Shown: piece after piece, positions 20,132 to 28,962 of the stretch
How positions within the stretch are numbered: position 1 is the stretch's first letter
How the letters are laid out: the number at the start of each line of letters is the position of its first letter
From: Micromonospora sp. NBC_00421
GTDB taxonomy: Bacteria > Actinomycetota > Actinomycetes > Mycobacteriales > Micromonosporaceae
Length of the DNA: 64,000 nt
Direction of reading: 5' to 3'
NCBI RefSeq assembly: GCF_036017915.1
Contig: NZ_CP107929.1
Location: 1,116,001-1,180,000 of the forward strand
Position numbers and translations under genes: made by a program
Notes under the pieces: generated by a model
Told to the model about the DNA's origin: nothing
Seen by the model: only the letters and a program-made list of their open reading frames with translations
Database searches by the model: none

Positions 20132-20737
20132 ATGGTGCGGGAGGACGAGCTGCGGGCCCTGGTCCGGTCCAGCCCGTGGTGGAACCGGGCGCTGGACGTC
20201 GTCCGGGGCTGCGGCCTGCCGGCTGCGTGGATCGGCGCGGGTGCCGTGCGGGACCTCGTCTGGGGCGAGCGGTACGGCGACGGCTTCGACCCCTCGTCGG
20301 TACGGGACGTCGATGTCGTCTTCTTCGACCCGACGGACCTGACCCGCGCCAACGACGACCGGGCCACCGCCCGGCTGGTGGCGGCCTGGCCGCAGCTGCC
20401 GTGGGAGGCGAAGAACCAGGCCGCCGTGCACACCTGGTATCCGGCGAAGTACGGCGGCGACCCGGTGGCCCCGTTCCACACGGTCGCCGACGCGGTCGCG
20501 ACCTGGCCCGAGTACGCCACCGCCGTAGCGGTACGCCTCGACGCGGACGACCAGCTCGCGGTGTGTGCGCCGTACGGCCTCGACGACCTGCTCGACGGGG
20601 TGTGGCGGCGCAACCCGGCCAGGGTCGACCCGGAGATCTCGCGGCAACGACTCGCCCGCCACCGCCCGGTCGAACGCTGGCCCGGCGTCCGCGTCGTGAC
20701 CCCCGCCGCCGACCGCACCTCCGCGACACCGCCGTGA
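20132..20737 (+). CDS. nucleotidyltransferase-family protein (NTP_transf_6 type)
   Basis: The 201-residue protein has GAGAVRDLVWGERYGDG followed by RDVDVVFFDP, the glycine and double-aspartate motifs of a Pol-beta-like nucleotidyltransferase. It continues with VHTWYPAKYGG and ATWPEYATAVAVRL, blocks typical of the PF06042/DUF925 family. The biological substrate of this family is not known to me. The start is ATG 20132, with GTG 20135 also possible; no strong ribosome-binding site is visible. It stands alone between a pseudogene and a transporter. Confidence 0.8.
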   Translation: MVREDELRALVRSSPWWNRALDVVRGCGLPAAWIGAGAVRDLVWGERYGDGFDPSSVRDVDVVFFDPTDLTRANDDRATARLVAAWPQLPWEAKNQAAVHTWYPAKYGGDPVAPFHTVADAVATWPEYATAVAVRLDADDQLAVCAPYGLDDLLDGVWRRNPARVDPEISRQRLARHRPVERWPGVRVVTPAADRTSATPP

Positions 20738-20855
20738 CCAGCGACCGGTGCCTGGAAGCACGTGACACTCGATTGCCCGGCGGCTCGGCACGCACCTCGG
20801 GCGTCGGTGTATCTGCCGACCGGCGCAAGCCGCGACGCCCGCCGGTAAAGCACGA

Positions 20856-21779
20856 ATGAGCTTGGTGTCGGCGTTCGTGCCGATCTGGATCCTCACCGGG
20901 GTCGGCTACGCGGCCTGTCGTCGGGGCCTGCTGGGCGAGGCGGTGGCGTCGGTGCTCGGCCGGTTCGTGTTTCATCTGGCGATGCCGGCCGCCCTGTTCC
21001 TGGCCCTGTCCCGGATGCCGCTGTCCGGGTTCGCCGGCCGTCCGCTGCTCGCCTTCGGGGTGAGCACGGCCGTGGTCGTCGGGTTCGGGTGGGTCGGCGC
21101 GGGCAGGCTGTTCGGACGCCAGCCCGGCGAGTGGCCGATCTGGGGCATGGCCGCCGGGTATGTGAACTCGGCGAACCTCGGCATCCCGATCGCCACCCAG
21201 GTCCTCGGCGACGTGTCGTTCCTGGCGCAGGTGGTGCTGCTACAGGTGCTCGTGGTGACGCCCGTGATCCTGACCGCCCTGGACCGGCACAGTGACCCGG
21301 CCGGGCGCGTCCGGGTCCGCCGTATCGCCTCCCTGCCGGTCCGTAACCCGGTGATCCTGGCGTCGCTGCTCGGCGTCGGCTGCTCGGCTGCCGACCTGCG
21401 CCTGCCGTCGGCGGCCGACGCGTCGCTCACCCTGCTGGCAGGCGCCGCGGTTCCCGCCGCCCTGATCGCCCTCGGCGCGTCGCTGCACCGCACCGCGCCG
21501 ACCCGGGCAGAGCCGGCCGAGTTCGCCGCCCTGGCCGTGATCACCGCGCTGAAGCTCGTCGCACAACCGGTCATCGCGTACGCGACCGGACTCGCCCTGC
21601 ACCTGTCCGCGCCGCAGTTGCTGACCGTGGTGGTGTGCGCGGGCCTACCGACAGCGCAGAACACGTTCATCTTCGCCCAGGAGTACGGCGTCGGCGAGAC
21701 GGTGGCCAACCGGGCGGTGGTGGCCACCACGACGCTGTCCCTGGCCACCCTGTACACGGCGGCGACGCTGCTCGGATAG
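20856..21779 (+). CDS. AEC-family (auxin efflux carrier-like) permease
   Basis: The 307-residue protein is hydrophobic throughout with about ten predicted membrane helices. Conserved AEC features include the N-terminal FVPIWILTGVGY, GYVNSANLGIPIA in helix 4 and PTAQNTFIFAQEYG near the C-terminus. Bacterial members export or exchange small organic acids and similar anions; the substrate cannot be told from sequence. It is 118 bases downstream of the nucleotidyltransferase gene and the two are probably unrelated. Confidence 0.88.
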   Translation: MSLVSAFVPIWILTGVGYAACRRGLLGEAVASVLGRFVFHLAMPAALFLALSRMPLSGFAGRPLLAFGVSTAVVVGFGWVGAGRLFGRQPGEWPIWGMAAGYVNSANLGIPIATQVLGDVSFLAQVVLLQVLVVTPVILTALDRHSDPAGRVRVRRIASLPVRNPVILASLLGVGCSAADLRLPSAADASLTLLAGAAVPAALIALGASLHRTAPTRAEPAEFAALAVITALKLVAQPVIAYATGLALHLSAPQLLTVVVCAGLPTAQNTFIFAQEYGVGETVANRAVVATTTLSLATLYTAATLLG

Positions 21780-21888
21780 ATCCGCCAGCCAACTCACCCC
21801 ACGACCTCGGCGAATAGCCGACCATCGTGCTGGCGGCCAGATCTGCCGCCAGCATCGTCGCCCGGAGGCTGTGACGTGCGGAGGTGTC

Positions 21889-24800
21889 TCATCCGGACCA
21901 AGACCCCCTGCTCACCCGCATGTACGCCGCCAGCGCGATCGAGAGGTTGCGTCCGTAGATCGCCGGATTCGTGTGCGCCACCTGCCGGTAGATGGTGACC
22001 GACTCCTCGGCCGGGGCCAGGGCCTCGTTCCGCCGTCCCAGCTCCGCCAGCCGGAGACCGAGGTTGTACAGCGACTGCGCGAGGTGTGGCAGGTAAGCGT
22101 CCGGATCGGTCTCGGCCAACTGCCGGTGCAGGTCCGCGGCTTCTCGGCAGGCGGCGAGAGCGCCTTCGCGCTGGTGCGCCAGTGACAGGAACACACCGAG
22201 GTTGTTCAAGGACTGTGCCAGGTCGGGTAGGTGGGCGGTGGGATTGCTCTCCGCCAGCTGTCGGGTGACGGCGACGGCTTCCTCGGCGAACCCCGGGGCC
22301 TCCTCGTTGCGCCCCAGGATGGCCAGGAATCCAGCAATGTTGTTCAGCGACTGTGCCAGGTCGGGTAGGTGGGCGGTGGGATTGCTCCGGGCCAGTTTCC
22401 GGGCGATGGTCACCTCTTCCTCGGCGCAGGCCAGGGCCTGGTCCGACTGACCCTGCCTGTCGAGGACCACGCCGAGGTTGTGCAGCGCTGTGCAGAGGTT
22501 TCCCAGATGGGCGGCGGGGCTGGCCGCAGCGAGCCGTCGATGGGCGTCCACGGCTTCCCGAAGGTGGACGAGGGCCTGTTCCTGACGACCCAGCTCCGCC
22601 TCCGCTGAACCGAGGTTGCCCAGCTGCCTCGCGAGGTGCGGCAGGTAGGCGTCGTCGTCGGCCTCGGTCAACCGCCGGCCGATGGTCACGGCTTCCCTGA
22701 AGAGGGTGACGGCCTCCTGTCGCCGGCCCAGCTCGGACTGCACCTCACCGAGGGCGTTCAGGGACCTTGCCAGGTCGGGCAGGTTCGTGACGGGGTTGGT
22801 CTCGGCCAGTCGTCGGAACGTGTCCGCCGCTTCCTGGGTGTAGGCGAGGGCCTCCTTCCGCCGCCTGAGTTTGACCAGGGTGTTGCCGAGGGCGACCAGG
22901 GACCTTGCCAGCTCGGGCAGGTAGGCGACGGGGTTGGTCTCGGCCAGTCGTCGGAACGTGTCCGCGGCTTCCTGGCTGTGGACCAGGGCCTCCTCGGGCC
23001 GACCCAGTTCGACCAGGGCATTACCGAGGTTCTGCAACGATCTCGCCAGCTCGGGCCCGCGGGCGGTGCGGTCGGCGTCGGTCAGCCGGCGGCTGATGGT
23101 CACGGCCTCCTCGGCGAGCCCCAGGGCTTCCTCGTGGCGCCGCAACTCCACCAGGACCTTGATGGCGCTGTTCAACAGCCCGGGGAGGTCGGGCAGGTAG
23201 GCGGTCGGGTCGATGTCGGACAACAGGCGGCCGATGGTCACGGCCTCCTCGGCGAGCCCCAGGGCCTCCTCCTGCCGGCCCAGGCCGCCCTGCGCCATGC
23301 CGAGGTTGTGCAAGGTTCTCGCCAGGTGCGACAGGTGGGTGGCGGGATCGGTCCGGGCCAACTGCCGGTACGTGTCCGCGGCTTCCTGGCTGTGGACGAG
23401 GGACTCTTCCCGCCGGCCCAGTTCCGACAGCACCTGCCCCAGGTTGTGCAACGATCTGGCCAGGGCGGGCAGATGGGTGGTGCGGTCGGCGTCGGCCAGC
23501 CGGCGGCGGATCGCCACGGCTTCCTCGATGGGCGCCAGGGCCTCCGCGTAGCGGCCGGCGTTGGCCAGGCGCCAGGAGCGGGTGGCGTGCAGGCGGGCCT
23601 CTTCCGCCGGATCGTCGGTCATGGTGAGCCGATGCGTGGTGAGGACGTCTACGATCGCGGCGGCACCGACATCGAGGTCGACGTGTCGGTCGGCGGGCAG
23701 CAGCGCCTCGACCGCTTCCAGCGCCGTGAGGTCGACACCGGGTATGCCGGCCAGGGTGCTGAGGGTGGCACTGCCGGCGATGATCGCGAGTTGTGGCCGG
23801 TCGCACAGGAGTGGGTACAGGTGTGCGGGCCCGAGGTGGGGCCAGCGGGCCGCGGCGGCGGTGAGGAAGGTGACCGCCCGCGAAGCGTACGTCGCGGATG
23901 TCGTACGCGGCGGGGAGTGATCCGACGCCGGCGATGGTGGGTCGTGCAGCAGCTCGCCCAGTCGGGTGGGCGCCCACGGTTCGGCCGGGTGGTCGGGACC
24001 GGGCAGGGTATGAGCGATGAAGTCCTCGGCCAGTCGGTCCGGGTACAGCGGTTCGAGCGCGGTGACCCGATGGGGATCGGCGGCCGGGTAGCAGCGGCTG
24101 TGGTCGCTGATGATCCGTTCGGCGGGCAGTTCCCGCTCGATCCGACGAAGCAGCCCGGTGGCCTCGGGGTGGGGGAGCGGGCCGGTGAAGGCGGCGGTGA
24201 AGACGGTACGGGCCATGACATCGTCGGGCGTGTGGTGGTTGAGCCCGTGGACGTGGCCCTCGTACAGACGGACCCAGTGTTGACGTTCGCGGTCGAGCAG
24301 GTAGCGGGTCAGCATCTTGATCCGCGTGGGTGGCTGGTCCCCGGTCGCGCGGGTGTCGACGGCGACGAGCGCGGCGACGTGCACGGTGAGGGTGAGCCCG
24401 AACTCCGGATGACCCAGGTCGAGGAGCGGGGGGAAGGCGGCCGGGCCGGGGATCTCGTAGACGGCGGCGAAGCTGTCATGGGCGGCGGTGAACATGGCCC
24501 ACCGGTCGTCCTCGTCGTCAGGCAGCGGGTCCAGGTAGTGCTCGGAGGTGCCGGCCTGAACCCGGGGATCGTCCAGGTTGGCACGCAGTGCCGGCCAGAA
24601 GGACGCGCTGCGTGCCACCATCAACACCCGTGCCGGCTTGCCGGCCTGATGGAGCAGCGAGTTGCGCAGCAACCAGAGCAGGGTGGACAGCGGGTAACGG
24701 TCGGCGTAGTCGACGATCAGCAGCACTCCCCGGTGGCGGTCCAGTCGCAGGTCCTGGCTGCTCAGCAGGGCGCTGGGCATCCCCACGTGGGGCACCGCGG

Positions 24801-25167
24801 TGACGGCCTTCCAGCCCTCGGCGGCGACCTGGGCGGCGAGATGGTCGGCCAGCCGCGTCTTACCCCGGCCCCCCGGTGCGTGCAGCCAGCGCACCGCCAG
24901 TCGCGGCCCGGTCTCCGACCAGGTACGCAGCTCGTCGAGATCAGATTCGCGACCGGTGAACGGGACCACGCAGGCGTGGGCGTTGAGCATCCGGGAGGGC
25001 ATCTTACGCAGCCAGCTCCGGTCCGGCAGGTCGGGCCGGCGGTGTTCCTCCAATAGATAGAGCGGTGTGCCGTCCCCGAAGACATGCAGGTCGGCACCGA
25101 TCACCCCGTAGGCGGTGCCGGCGACAGCGGAGACGTTCTGGTGAACGGGGGAGGGCTCGATATTCAC
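21889..25167 (-). CDS. STAND/NLR-like ATPase with C-terminal TPR array
   Basis: GTG 25167 overlaps the preceding gene's stop by four bases (GTGA), so translation is coupled. The 1092-residue protein starts with a short Gly/Ala motif (residues 10-31, QNVSAVAGTAYGVIGADL). Then comes the linker FTGRESDLDEL and Walker A APGGRGKT (97-104), a Walker B-like LLIVDYAD and a winged-helix-like middle. From about 525 to the end there are some eleven repeats of about 47 residues (LARSLHNLG..L.ELGRREEAL..), kinesin-light-chain-type TPRs. This is the sensor-ATPase plan of bacterial NLR-related proteins: repeats sense, NTPase oligomerises, N-terminus signals. The N-terminal motif matches that of the coupled small protein. 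It could instead be a general regulator. Confidence 0.85.
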   Translation of the reverse strand: MNIEPSPVHQNVSAVAGTAYGVIGADLHVFGDGTPLYLLEEHRRPDLPDRSWLRKMPSRMLNAHACVVPFTGRESDLDELRTWSETGPRLAVRWLHAPGGRGKTRLADHLAAQVAAEGWKAVTAVPHVGMPSALLSSQDLRLDRHRGVLLIVDYADRYPLSTLLWLLRNSLLHQAGKPARVLMVARSASFWPALRANLDDPRVQAGTSEHYLDPLPDDEDDRWAMFTAAHDSFAAVYEIPGPAAFPPLLDLGHPEFGLTLTVHVAALVAVDTRATGDQPPTRIKMLTRYLLDRERQHWVRLYEGHVHGLNHHTPDDVMARTVFTAAFTGPLPHPEATGLLRRIERELPAERIISDHSRCYPAADPHRVTALEPLYPDRLAEDFIAHTLPGPDHPAEPWAPTRLGELLHDPPSPASDHSPPRTTSATYASRAVTFLTAAAARWPHLGPAHLYPLLCDRPQLAIIAGSATLSTLAGIPGVDLTALEAVEALLPADRHVDLDVGAAAIVDVLTTHRLTMTDDPAEEARLHATRSWRLANAGRYAEALAPIEEAVAIRRRLADADRTTHLPALARSLHNLGQVLSELGRREESLVHSQEAADTYRQLARTDPATHLSHLARTLHNLGMAQGGLGRQEEALGLAEEAVTIGRLLSDIDPTAYLPDLPGLLNSAIKVLVELRRHEEALGLAEEAVTISRRLTDADRTARGPELARSLQNLGNALVELGRPEEALVHSQEAADTFRRLAETNPVAYLPELARSLVALGNTLVKLRRRKEALAYTQEAADTFRRLAETNPVTNLPDLARSLNALGEVQSELGRRQEAVTLFREAVTIGRRLTEADDDAYLPHLARQLGNLGSAEAELGRQEQALVHLREAVDAHRRLAAASPAAHLGNLCTALHNLGVVLDRQGQSDQALACAEEEVTIARKLARSNPTAHLPDLAQSLNNIAGFLAILGRNEEAPGFAEEAVAVTRQLAESNPTAHLPDLAQSLNNLGVFLSLAHQREGALAACREAADLHRQLAETDPDAYLPHLAQSLYNLGLRLAELGRRNEALAPAEESVTIYRQVAHTNPAIYGRNLSIALAAYMRVSRGSWSG
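21930..23600 (-). repeat. tandem TPR-coding repeats (about 141 bp period)
   Basis: The 3' half of the NLR-like gene is a tandem array. Phrases such as ctcgccaggtcgggcag and tcctcggcgagccccagggc recur with a period close to 141 bp. Some neighbouring units (about 22780-23000) are very similar, consistent with recent unit duplication or recombination. Confidence 0.75.
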
Positions 25168-25637
25168 CGGGAAGGTCCCGGGTCGGGCACCGGGCCGATC
25201 GGGTCAGTTCCCGGCGGGGCGGGGTGGTTGATGATGCTGCCGAACATCACTCCCTGCGCGGTGGCGCCGGAGGCGGTCGCGGTGATGTTCTGTATCCACT
25301 GCTGCTGGGGAGTGGGCAGCCGGGTCAACAACTCGTCACGCAGATCACGCAGGGCGTCGGTCCTGGCCGGATCTTCCTCGATCAGGTCTGACAGGCGCAT
25401 CTGCCAGGCCGGCAGTAGCCGTTGACGTACCTGATCGCGCTGGGCTGGCGGGGCCTGCTCCACCTCCGCGGCCAGGGCGTCCAGCCGCCGAACCGTGGCG
25501 GTTTCCCGGTGCGGGTCACCACGACCGAGTAGCCGGGTGAACCCGGAGCGTGCCACCTGCCACATGTCCGTCGCGGCCGCCTGTACCAGTACCGCCGCTC
25601 CGGTCATACCCAGATCTGTCAGCGTGCTCATATCCAC
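25164..25637 (-). CDS. small helical protein with C-terminal amyloid-like signalling motif (Bell-like)
   Basis: GTG 25637 follows AGGAGGAGCGCC, giving 157 residues. Residues 1-110 are predicted helical (MTGAAVLVQAAATDMWQVAR, then LRDLRDELLTRLP), resembling the short Bell domain described for bacterial amyloid-signalling proteins. The tail, residues 116-138, is QNITATASGATAQGVMFG plus SIINH. It parallels residues 10-31 of the NLR-like protein (shared Q-N-[IV]-[ST]-A, G-x-A-x-G-V). In such systems an NLR templates the motif of its partner to trigger cell death. Function here is inferred from architecture, coupling and motif pairing. A Pro/Gly-rich tail follows the motif. Confidence 0.7.
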   Translation of the reverse strand: MDMSTLTDLGMTGAAVLVQAAATDMWQVARSGFTRLLGRGDPHRETATVRRLDALAAEVEQAPPAQRDQVRQRLLPAWQMRLSDLIEEDPARTDALRDLRDELLTRLPTPQQQWIQNITATASGATAQGVMFGSIINHPAPPGTDPIGPVPDPGPSR

Positions 25638-25682
25638 GTGGCGCTCCTCCTCATCCGAAGGAATCGATATGTCTCGACGCTA

Positions 25683-25877
25683 TCAAGCCGGTGCGACGGG
25701 CCGGAAAAGCACCTGTTCCGGCTCGGGCGGCGGTCGCGGTAGCCGCACATCGGGTGGCAGATTGGTATCAGGGGCGGCACGGGCTGCCAGGTGAACGTAG
25801 TCGACAAAGACGTCGATGTGGTGTCGGAAATGCGACCTCCGGTAAGGTGCCCGGCGCGCACAATGTGGGCGCCGCAT
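25683..25877 (-). CDS. possible small ORF upstream of the NLR pair
   Basis: A 64-residue frame ends with a protein-like stretch (HIDVFVDYVHLAARAAP, then LPRPPPEPEQVLF). It is co-oriented with, and 45 bases upstream of, the Bell-like gene. No good ribosome-binding site is seen and no family recognised; it may be the tail of a decayed gene. Confidence 0.25.
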   Translation of the reverse strand: MRRPHCARRAPYRRSHFRHHIDVFVDYVHLAARAAPDTNLPPDVRLPRPPPEPEQVLFRPVAPA

Positions 25878-26099
25878 ATCCCGCAGCGAGGCGGCGAGCG
25901 ATTGTCGATATCTGTGGACCGGCGGAATTCAGGGGATCTGTGGGGTGGTGGTGACCGGCTTGATGCCGTAGTCGACGAGCCGGGTGAGCAGGTCGCCGGG
26001 GTGAGCTGAGTGGCGGTGCTCAGATGGCACTGCCGATTGCCGGGCCGCGCGGTATCGGGGACGCTCCAGGTGCTGACGGGGCCGGATGGTGTGCTGCCG

Positions 26100-26625
26100 T
26101 GCTGACCCTCTCTTGCGGACATCCGGCGGATGCGGCCGTCAGCCAGGCCTGCTCCCACCTGGTCGTCGTACCGGAGGGCGGGGAGGTGGCGTGCTTCCGG
26201 TTGCCGAGCGGGCGTGGGGTGGCTCGACCTGATCTGCCGGGAGTGCGACGAGGCTGGTCGGCCGGCCGGGTTGGTCGCTACCGGTGTCGTGGGGGCAGGT
26301 GATCGACCTTGCTCCGATCGACGACACCGACGGTTCCCGGTGGCTGGCGCTCACCGCCGACGGCACGATCGTCGAGCTTGATCCGGGACGACGACCGGTT
26401 CACGGTGTTGGCGACCGTCGAGCTGGTCGACGAGCCGGAGCACGCGCCGTGGATGGACCGCCGGCTGAGGTACCGGCTGCATGCCTCCGCCTGCGGTCGC
26501 TTTGCGGCAGTGGTCAACGGCCACGGTCGGTACGGGCGGGTGGTGGATCTGGGTCGGGGCGCTGTCGTGACGCTCGCGCTCGACGGCGGGGAGCTCACCA
26601 TGAGATGCACCTGAATGCCCGCAAG
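26100..26625 (+). pseudogene. multiply frameshifted Cys-rich/beta-propeller-like protein
   Basis: Four pieces in three frames read in order as one protein: a CGH...CSHLVVVPEGGEVACF start, WLDLICRECDEAGRP, VIDLAPIDDTDGSRWLALTADG, then FTVLATVELVDEPEHAPWMD and ASACGRFAAVVNGHGRYGRV. Proteins with a CGH/CxxC head and such propeller-like repeats are common hypothetical proteins in actinomycetes. The frame breaks show decay, and the 3' end is lost at the PhyH-gene junction. Confidence 0.55.
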
Positions 26626-26664
26626 CACCCCGAGATGACGAGAGTGGCACGCCGGGTGGTGGCC

Positions 26665-27537
26665 TCACGTCCGGTGGCTGCGCATTTCCGGCGTCGCGGC
26701 CAGAGCGTCGCGCCACGTCTGGCACCACGCCGCGTAGTCGGTGAACACCTCCGCCGGCTGCTGACGGCTCTGCACGACGAAGCTCGGGTGAAAAGGCCGT
26801 CCGGTGGGAGTGCCGGTCGGCTGGTATCTCAAGTCGATGCTCCAGCGAGTGTGGTCGCTGAGGTTCGGGGTGGAACGGTGTGGTGTGTACCGGTGCATGA
26901 ACACGACGCCGCCCCGTCTCACCGGGGCTGGTCGTGGTGCCTCGGCGGGTAGGTGGCCCGATGCGATCCGGGGACCGGGGCCGTGCGCGATGTACCCACC
27001 CCGCCACGCGTGGGGGATCACCTCGAGGCACCCGTTGTGTCGCGTGGTGTCCACCAACGGAATCCAGCAGGTGACAATATCTGAATTGTCGGCCTCATTC
27101 GACATCGTCGCCGCGTCCTGGTGCCACGGCACGTCATGGAATCCATCTCTCGCGCCTGTGGAATCTGCCGGTGGCTTTGCGCGGACGTGTTGAATGGGAT
27201 TGCAGGTGATCTCTGCCCCGATGAGGAGTTCCAGTGCGGCCAGTAGGCGCGGGTGCCGCAGGAACGCAAACGTAGCCGGACCGAGCACCGTGGCGATGTC
27301 CATATGCTCGGTGATTTCAGGGGCTTGAGCGTGGAGCAACGCGGTCCGCCGTGCGAACGGCATGTCCGGGTAAAGATCGGCGAGGCGACCTTCGGCGCGG
27401 AGAGTGTTCGCGCGCTCCGTCAACCAGGCCGCGTACTCGTCGATTATCGGAGCGAGGTCGGCGTCGTCGAAAATGCTCTCCGCGACCAGTACACCTTCCT
27501 TGTGGAAAATGCGTACCTGTGCATCGCTGAGTGGCAA
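26665..27537 (-). CDS. phytanoyl-CoA dioxygenase (PhyH) family Fe/2OG oxygenase
   Basis: The 290-residue protein begins LSDAQVRIFHKEGVLV, the usual PhyH N-terminus. It carries the iron ligands in VPWHQDAA (HxD) and FMHRYTPHRS (distal His), with a downstream RWSIDLRYQP arginine for 2-oxoglutarate. Such enzymes hydroxylate or otherwise oxidise amino acids and natural products. The start appears to be TTG 27537 just after AGGGGGAA; spacing is tight, so this is the weakest point. It is divergent from the SGNH hydrolase gene and forms the left edge of the unfamiliar biosynthetic set. The substrate is probably a pathway intermediate. Confidence 0.85.
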   Translation of the reverse strand: MPLSDAQVRIFHKEGVLVAESIFDDADLAPIIDEYAAWLTERANTLRAEGRLADLYPDMPFARRTALLHAQAPEITEHMDIATVLGPATFAFLRHPRLLAALELLIGAEITCNPIQHVRAKPPADSTGARDGFHDVPWHQDAATMSNEADNSDIVTCWIPLVDTTRHNGCLEVIPHAWRGGYIAHGPGPRIASGHLPAEAPRPAPVRRGGVVFMHRYTPHRSTPNLSDHTRWSIDLRYQPTGTPTGRPFHPSFVVQSRQQPAEVFTDYAAWCQTWRDALAATPEMRSHRT

Positions 27538-27626
27538 AGTTCCCCCTGCTGACTCTGTCAGTTCCAGGACTGATCCTAGCGCATGGTATGTTGCTTATCA
27601 AGCCACGATAATCAATGTGTCGGGGT

Positions 27627-27655
27627 TGACTGGCTTTGATCGTACGCCTAGCATT
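27627..27655 (+). promoter_or_regulatory. promoter upstream of the SGNH hydrolase gene
   Basis: TTGACT and TAGCAT are separated by 17 bases in the PhyH/SGNH divergent region. The expected start point is about 100 bases before ATG 27765. A/T content here is clearly higher than in the flanking genes. Confidence 0.5.
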
Positions 27656-27764
27656 GCCATGCTGGCCGCCGGTGACCTGGGTCGCGGGGTGAGGCCTGTG
27701 GAGCCAAGCCGGGTCTTTTGGCTGGGGGCGATCCGTTGCTACCGACCATCTGGAGTGCTCAACG

Positions 27765-28793
27765 ATGACACCGCACGTCGTCACGCTCGCACCGCAGATG
27801 ATGCACTACATGGAAAACTTCTATGCGGACGGCAAGTTGAGCTGGCTGCCGTACGTGATGTTTTTTCATCCGGCGAGCCATCGCTCTGCTTTTGTCAACA
27901 CCGACCGGCTGGGCTTCCGCATTTCCCGCCGAGGAGCCGAGGAAGTGTCGGTGGCAGGCCCGCAGCCGGACGGTGGGGTGAACATCCTGGTCGGTGGCTC
28001 CACCGCGTTCGGTGTCGGTGCCACCGCCGACGCCGCGACAGTGTCGTCGAGGCTGTGGTCCGCGTACGCGCCCGAGCATGCCTGGGTGAACCTCGGCGGT
28101 CGCGCTCACAACTCGGCTCAGGAACTGGTCAATTTCACGCTGCACCGGCACCTGCTGTCCGGTATTCGGAACATCGTGCTCTTCTCCGGGCTCAACAACC
28201 TCGGACTGGCGCGGCTGCCAGGGCGTATTCGCGGCGAGCACGGCGCGTTCTATCACTGTGACGAGTTCAACGAGATCATGCACGAACGGCAGCGGCCACC
28301 TCGACTAATTGGTTTGTCACAACGACTGCGACGGGATGCCGGAAAGGCCGGAGCGAAGCGCGATACGCACGCCAGACCCCCGGCCGAGCAGCAGATCGAG
28401 ATCGCTGCCGACCTGACCCTGCGGCACCTCGGCACGTGGCGCCTGCTCGCGGACGCGTTGGGGGCGACACTGTCGTTCGTCCTCCAGCCACTTGCCACCT
28501 GGGTTCGGGAACGTCCGTCACCGCCGGAGCAACTGCTCTTCGACGAGCTGGATGCGGTCTTCAACTTCCGGGAAACCTATGGCGACATCATCCCGCCGCA
28601 GGTGGGCCAGGATTATGCGGCGGTGTTACGGGTCGGTTGCGAGAAGCTGGGGGTCCGCTTCGTCGATCTCGCCCCGCTGCTCGCGGATGCCGTCCGACCC
28701 GACGACTGGATTTTCGTCGACCGCGCGCATATGACCGACAGGGGTTGCGACGTCGTCGCCGCCCTGCTTGCCAGCCACTGCGACTTGCGATAG
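27765..28793 (+). CDS. SGNH/GDSL-type hydrolase-like protein
   Basis: The 342-residue protein contains the SGNH blocks GGSTAFG (catalytic Ser region), NLGGRAHNSAQE, FSGLNN and the C-terminal DRAHMTDRG (Asp and His). SGNH proteins act as esterases or as O-acyl transferases in biosynthetic loci. No signal peptide is seen, so it is cytoplasmic. It leads a plus-strand run followed by a tiny ORF and a carbamoyltransferase. A rare TTA leucine codon occurs at 28626, so expression may depend on the bldA-type tRNA. The substrate cannot be told from sequence. Confidence 0.75.
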   Translation: MTPHVVTLAPQMMHYMENFYADGKLSWLPYVMFFHPASHRSAFVNTDRLGFRISRRGAEEVSVAGPQPDGGVNILVGGSTAFGVGATADAATVSSRLWSAYAPEHAWVNLGGRAHNSAQELVNFTLHRHLLSGIRNIVLFSGLNNLGLARLPGRIRGEHGAFYHCDEFNEIMHERQRPPRLIGLSQRLRRDAGKAGAKRDTHARPPAEQQIEIAADLTLRHLGTWRLLADALGATLSFVLQPLATWVRERPSPPEQLLFDELDAVFNFRETYGDIIPPQVGQDYAAVLRVGCEKLGVRFVDLAPLLADAVRPDDWIFVDRAHMTDRGCDVVAALLASHCDLR

Positions 28794-28837
28794 CCGGCGC
28801 CGGAAGCGCTGGCTCAACAGGAAGGACGGTCGATGCC

Positions 28838-28939
28838 TTGGCCCTGCTGCGAAGTTTCCTGCTCCGCCTGTTTCGACGCCCACGCAGGCGCGAAAAGCGT
28901 CGCCACGACGGTGACGGCTCCACGTACCCCATGTTCTGA
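28838..28939 (+). CDS. possible 33-residue basic peptide before the carbamoyltransferase
   Basis: TTG 28838 lies 11 bases after GGAAGGA and opens a 33-residue frame: a hydrophobic/basic start (LLRSFLLRLFRRPRRR) ending GDGSTYPMF. It ends 23 bases before the carbamoyltransferase start. Tiny membrane or basic proteins often sit beside NodU-type carbamoyltransferases (compare SxtJ), which supports it being real, but the non-ATG start makes it uncertain. Confidence 0.4.
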   Translation: MALLRSFLLRLFRRPRRREKRRHDGDGSTYPMF

Positions 28940-28962
28940 TCCGGTCGTCCGGCGGAGCCGCG

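Noticed and set aside
21930-23600. CRISPR array, considered because of the regular repeats
   Set aside because: Period of about 141 bp, no unique spacers, and the repeats are in-frame TPR codons.
22636-25056. 806-codon plus-strand frame with regular repeats
   Set aside because: The repeats mirror the TPR array of the minus-strand NLR-like gene, so periodicity is inherited from that gene.
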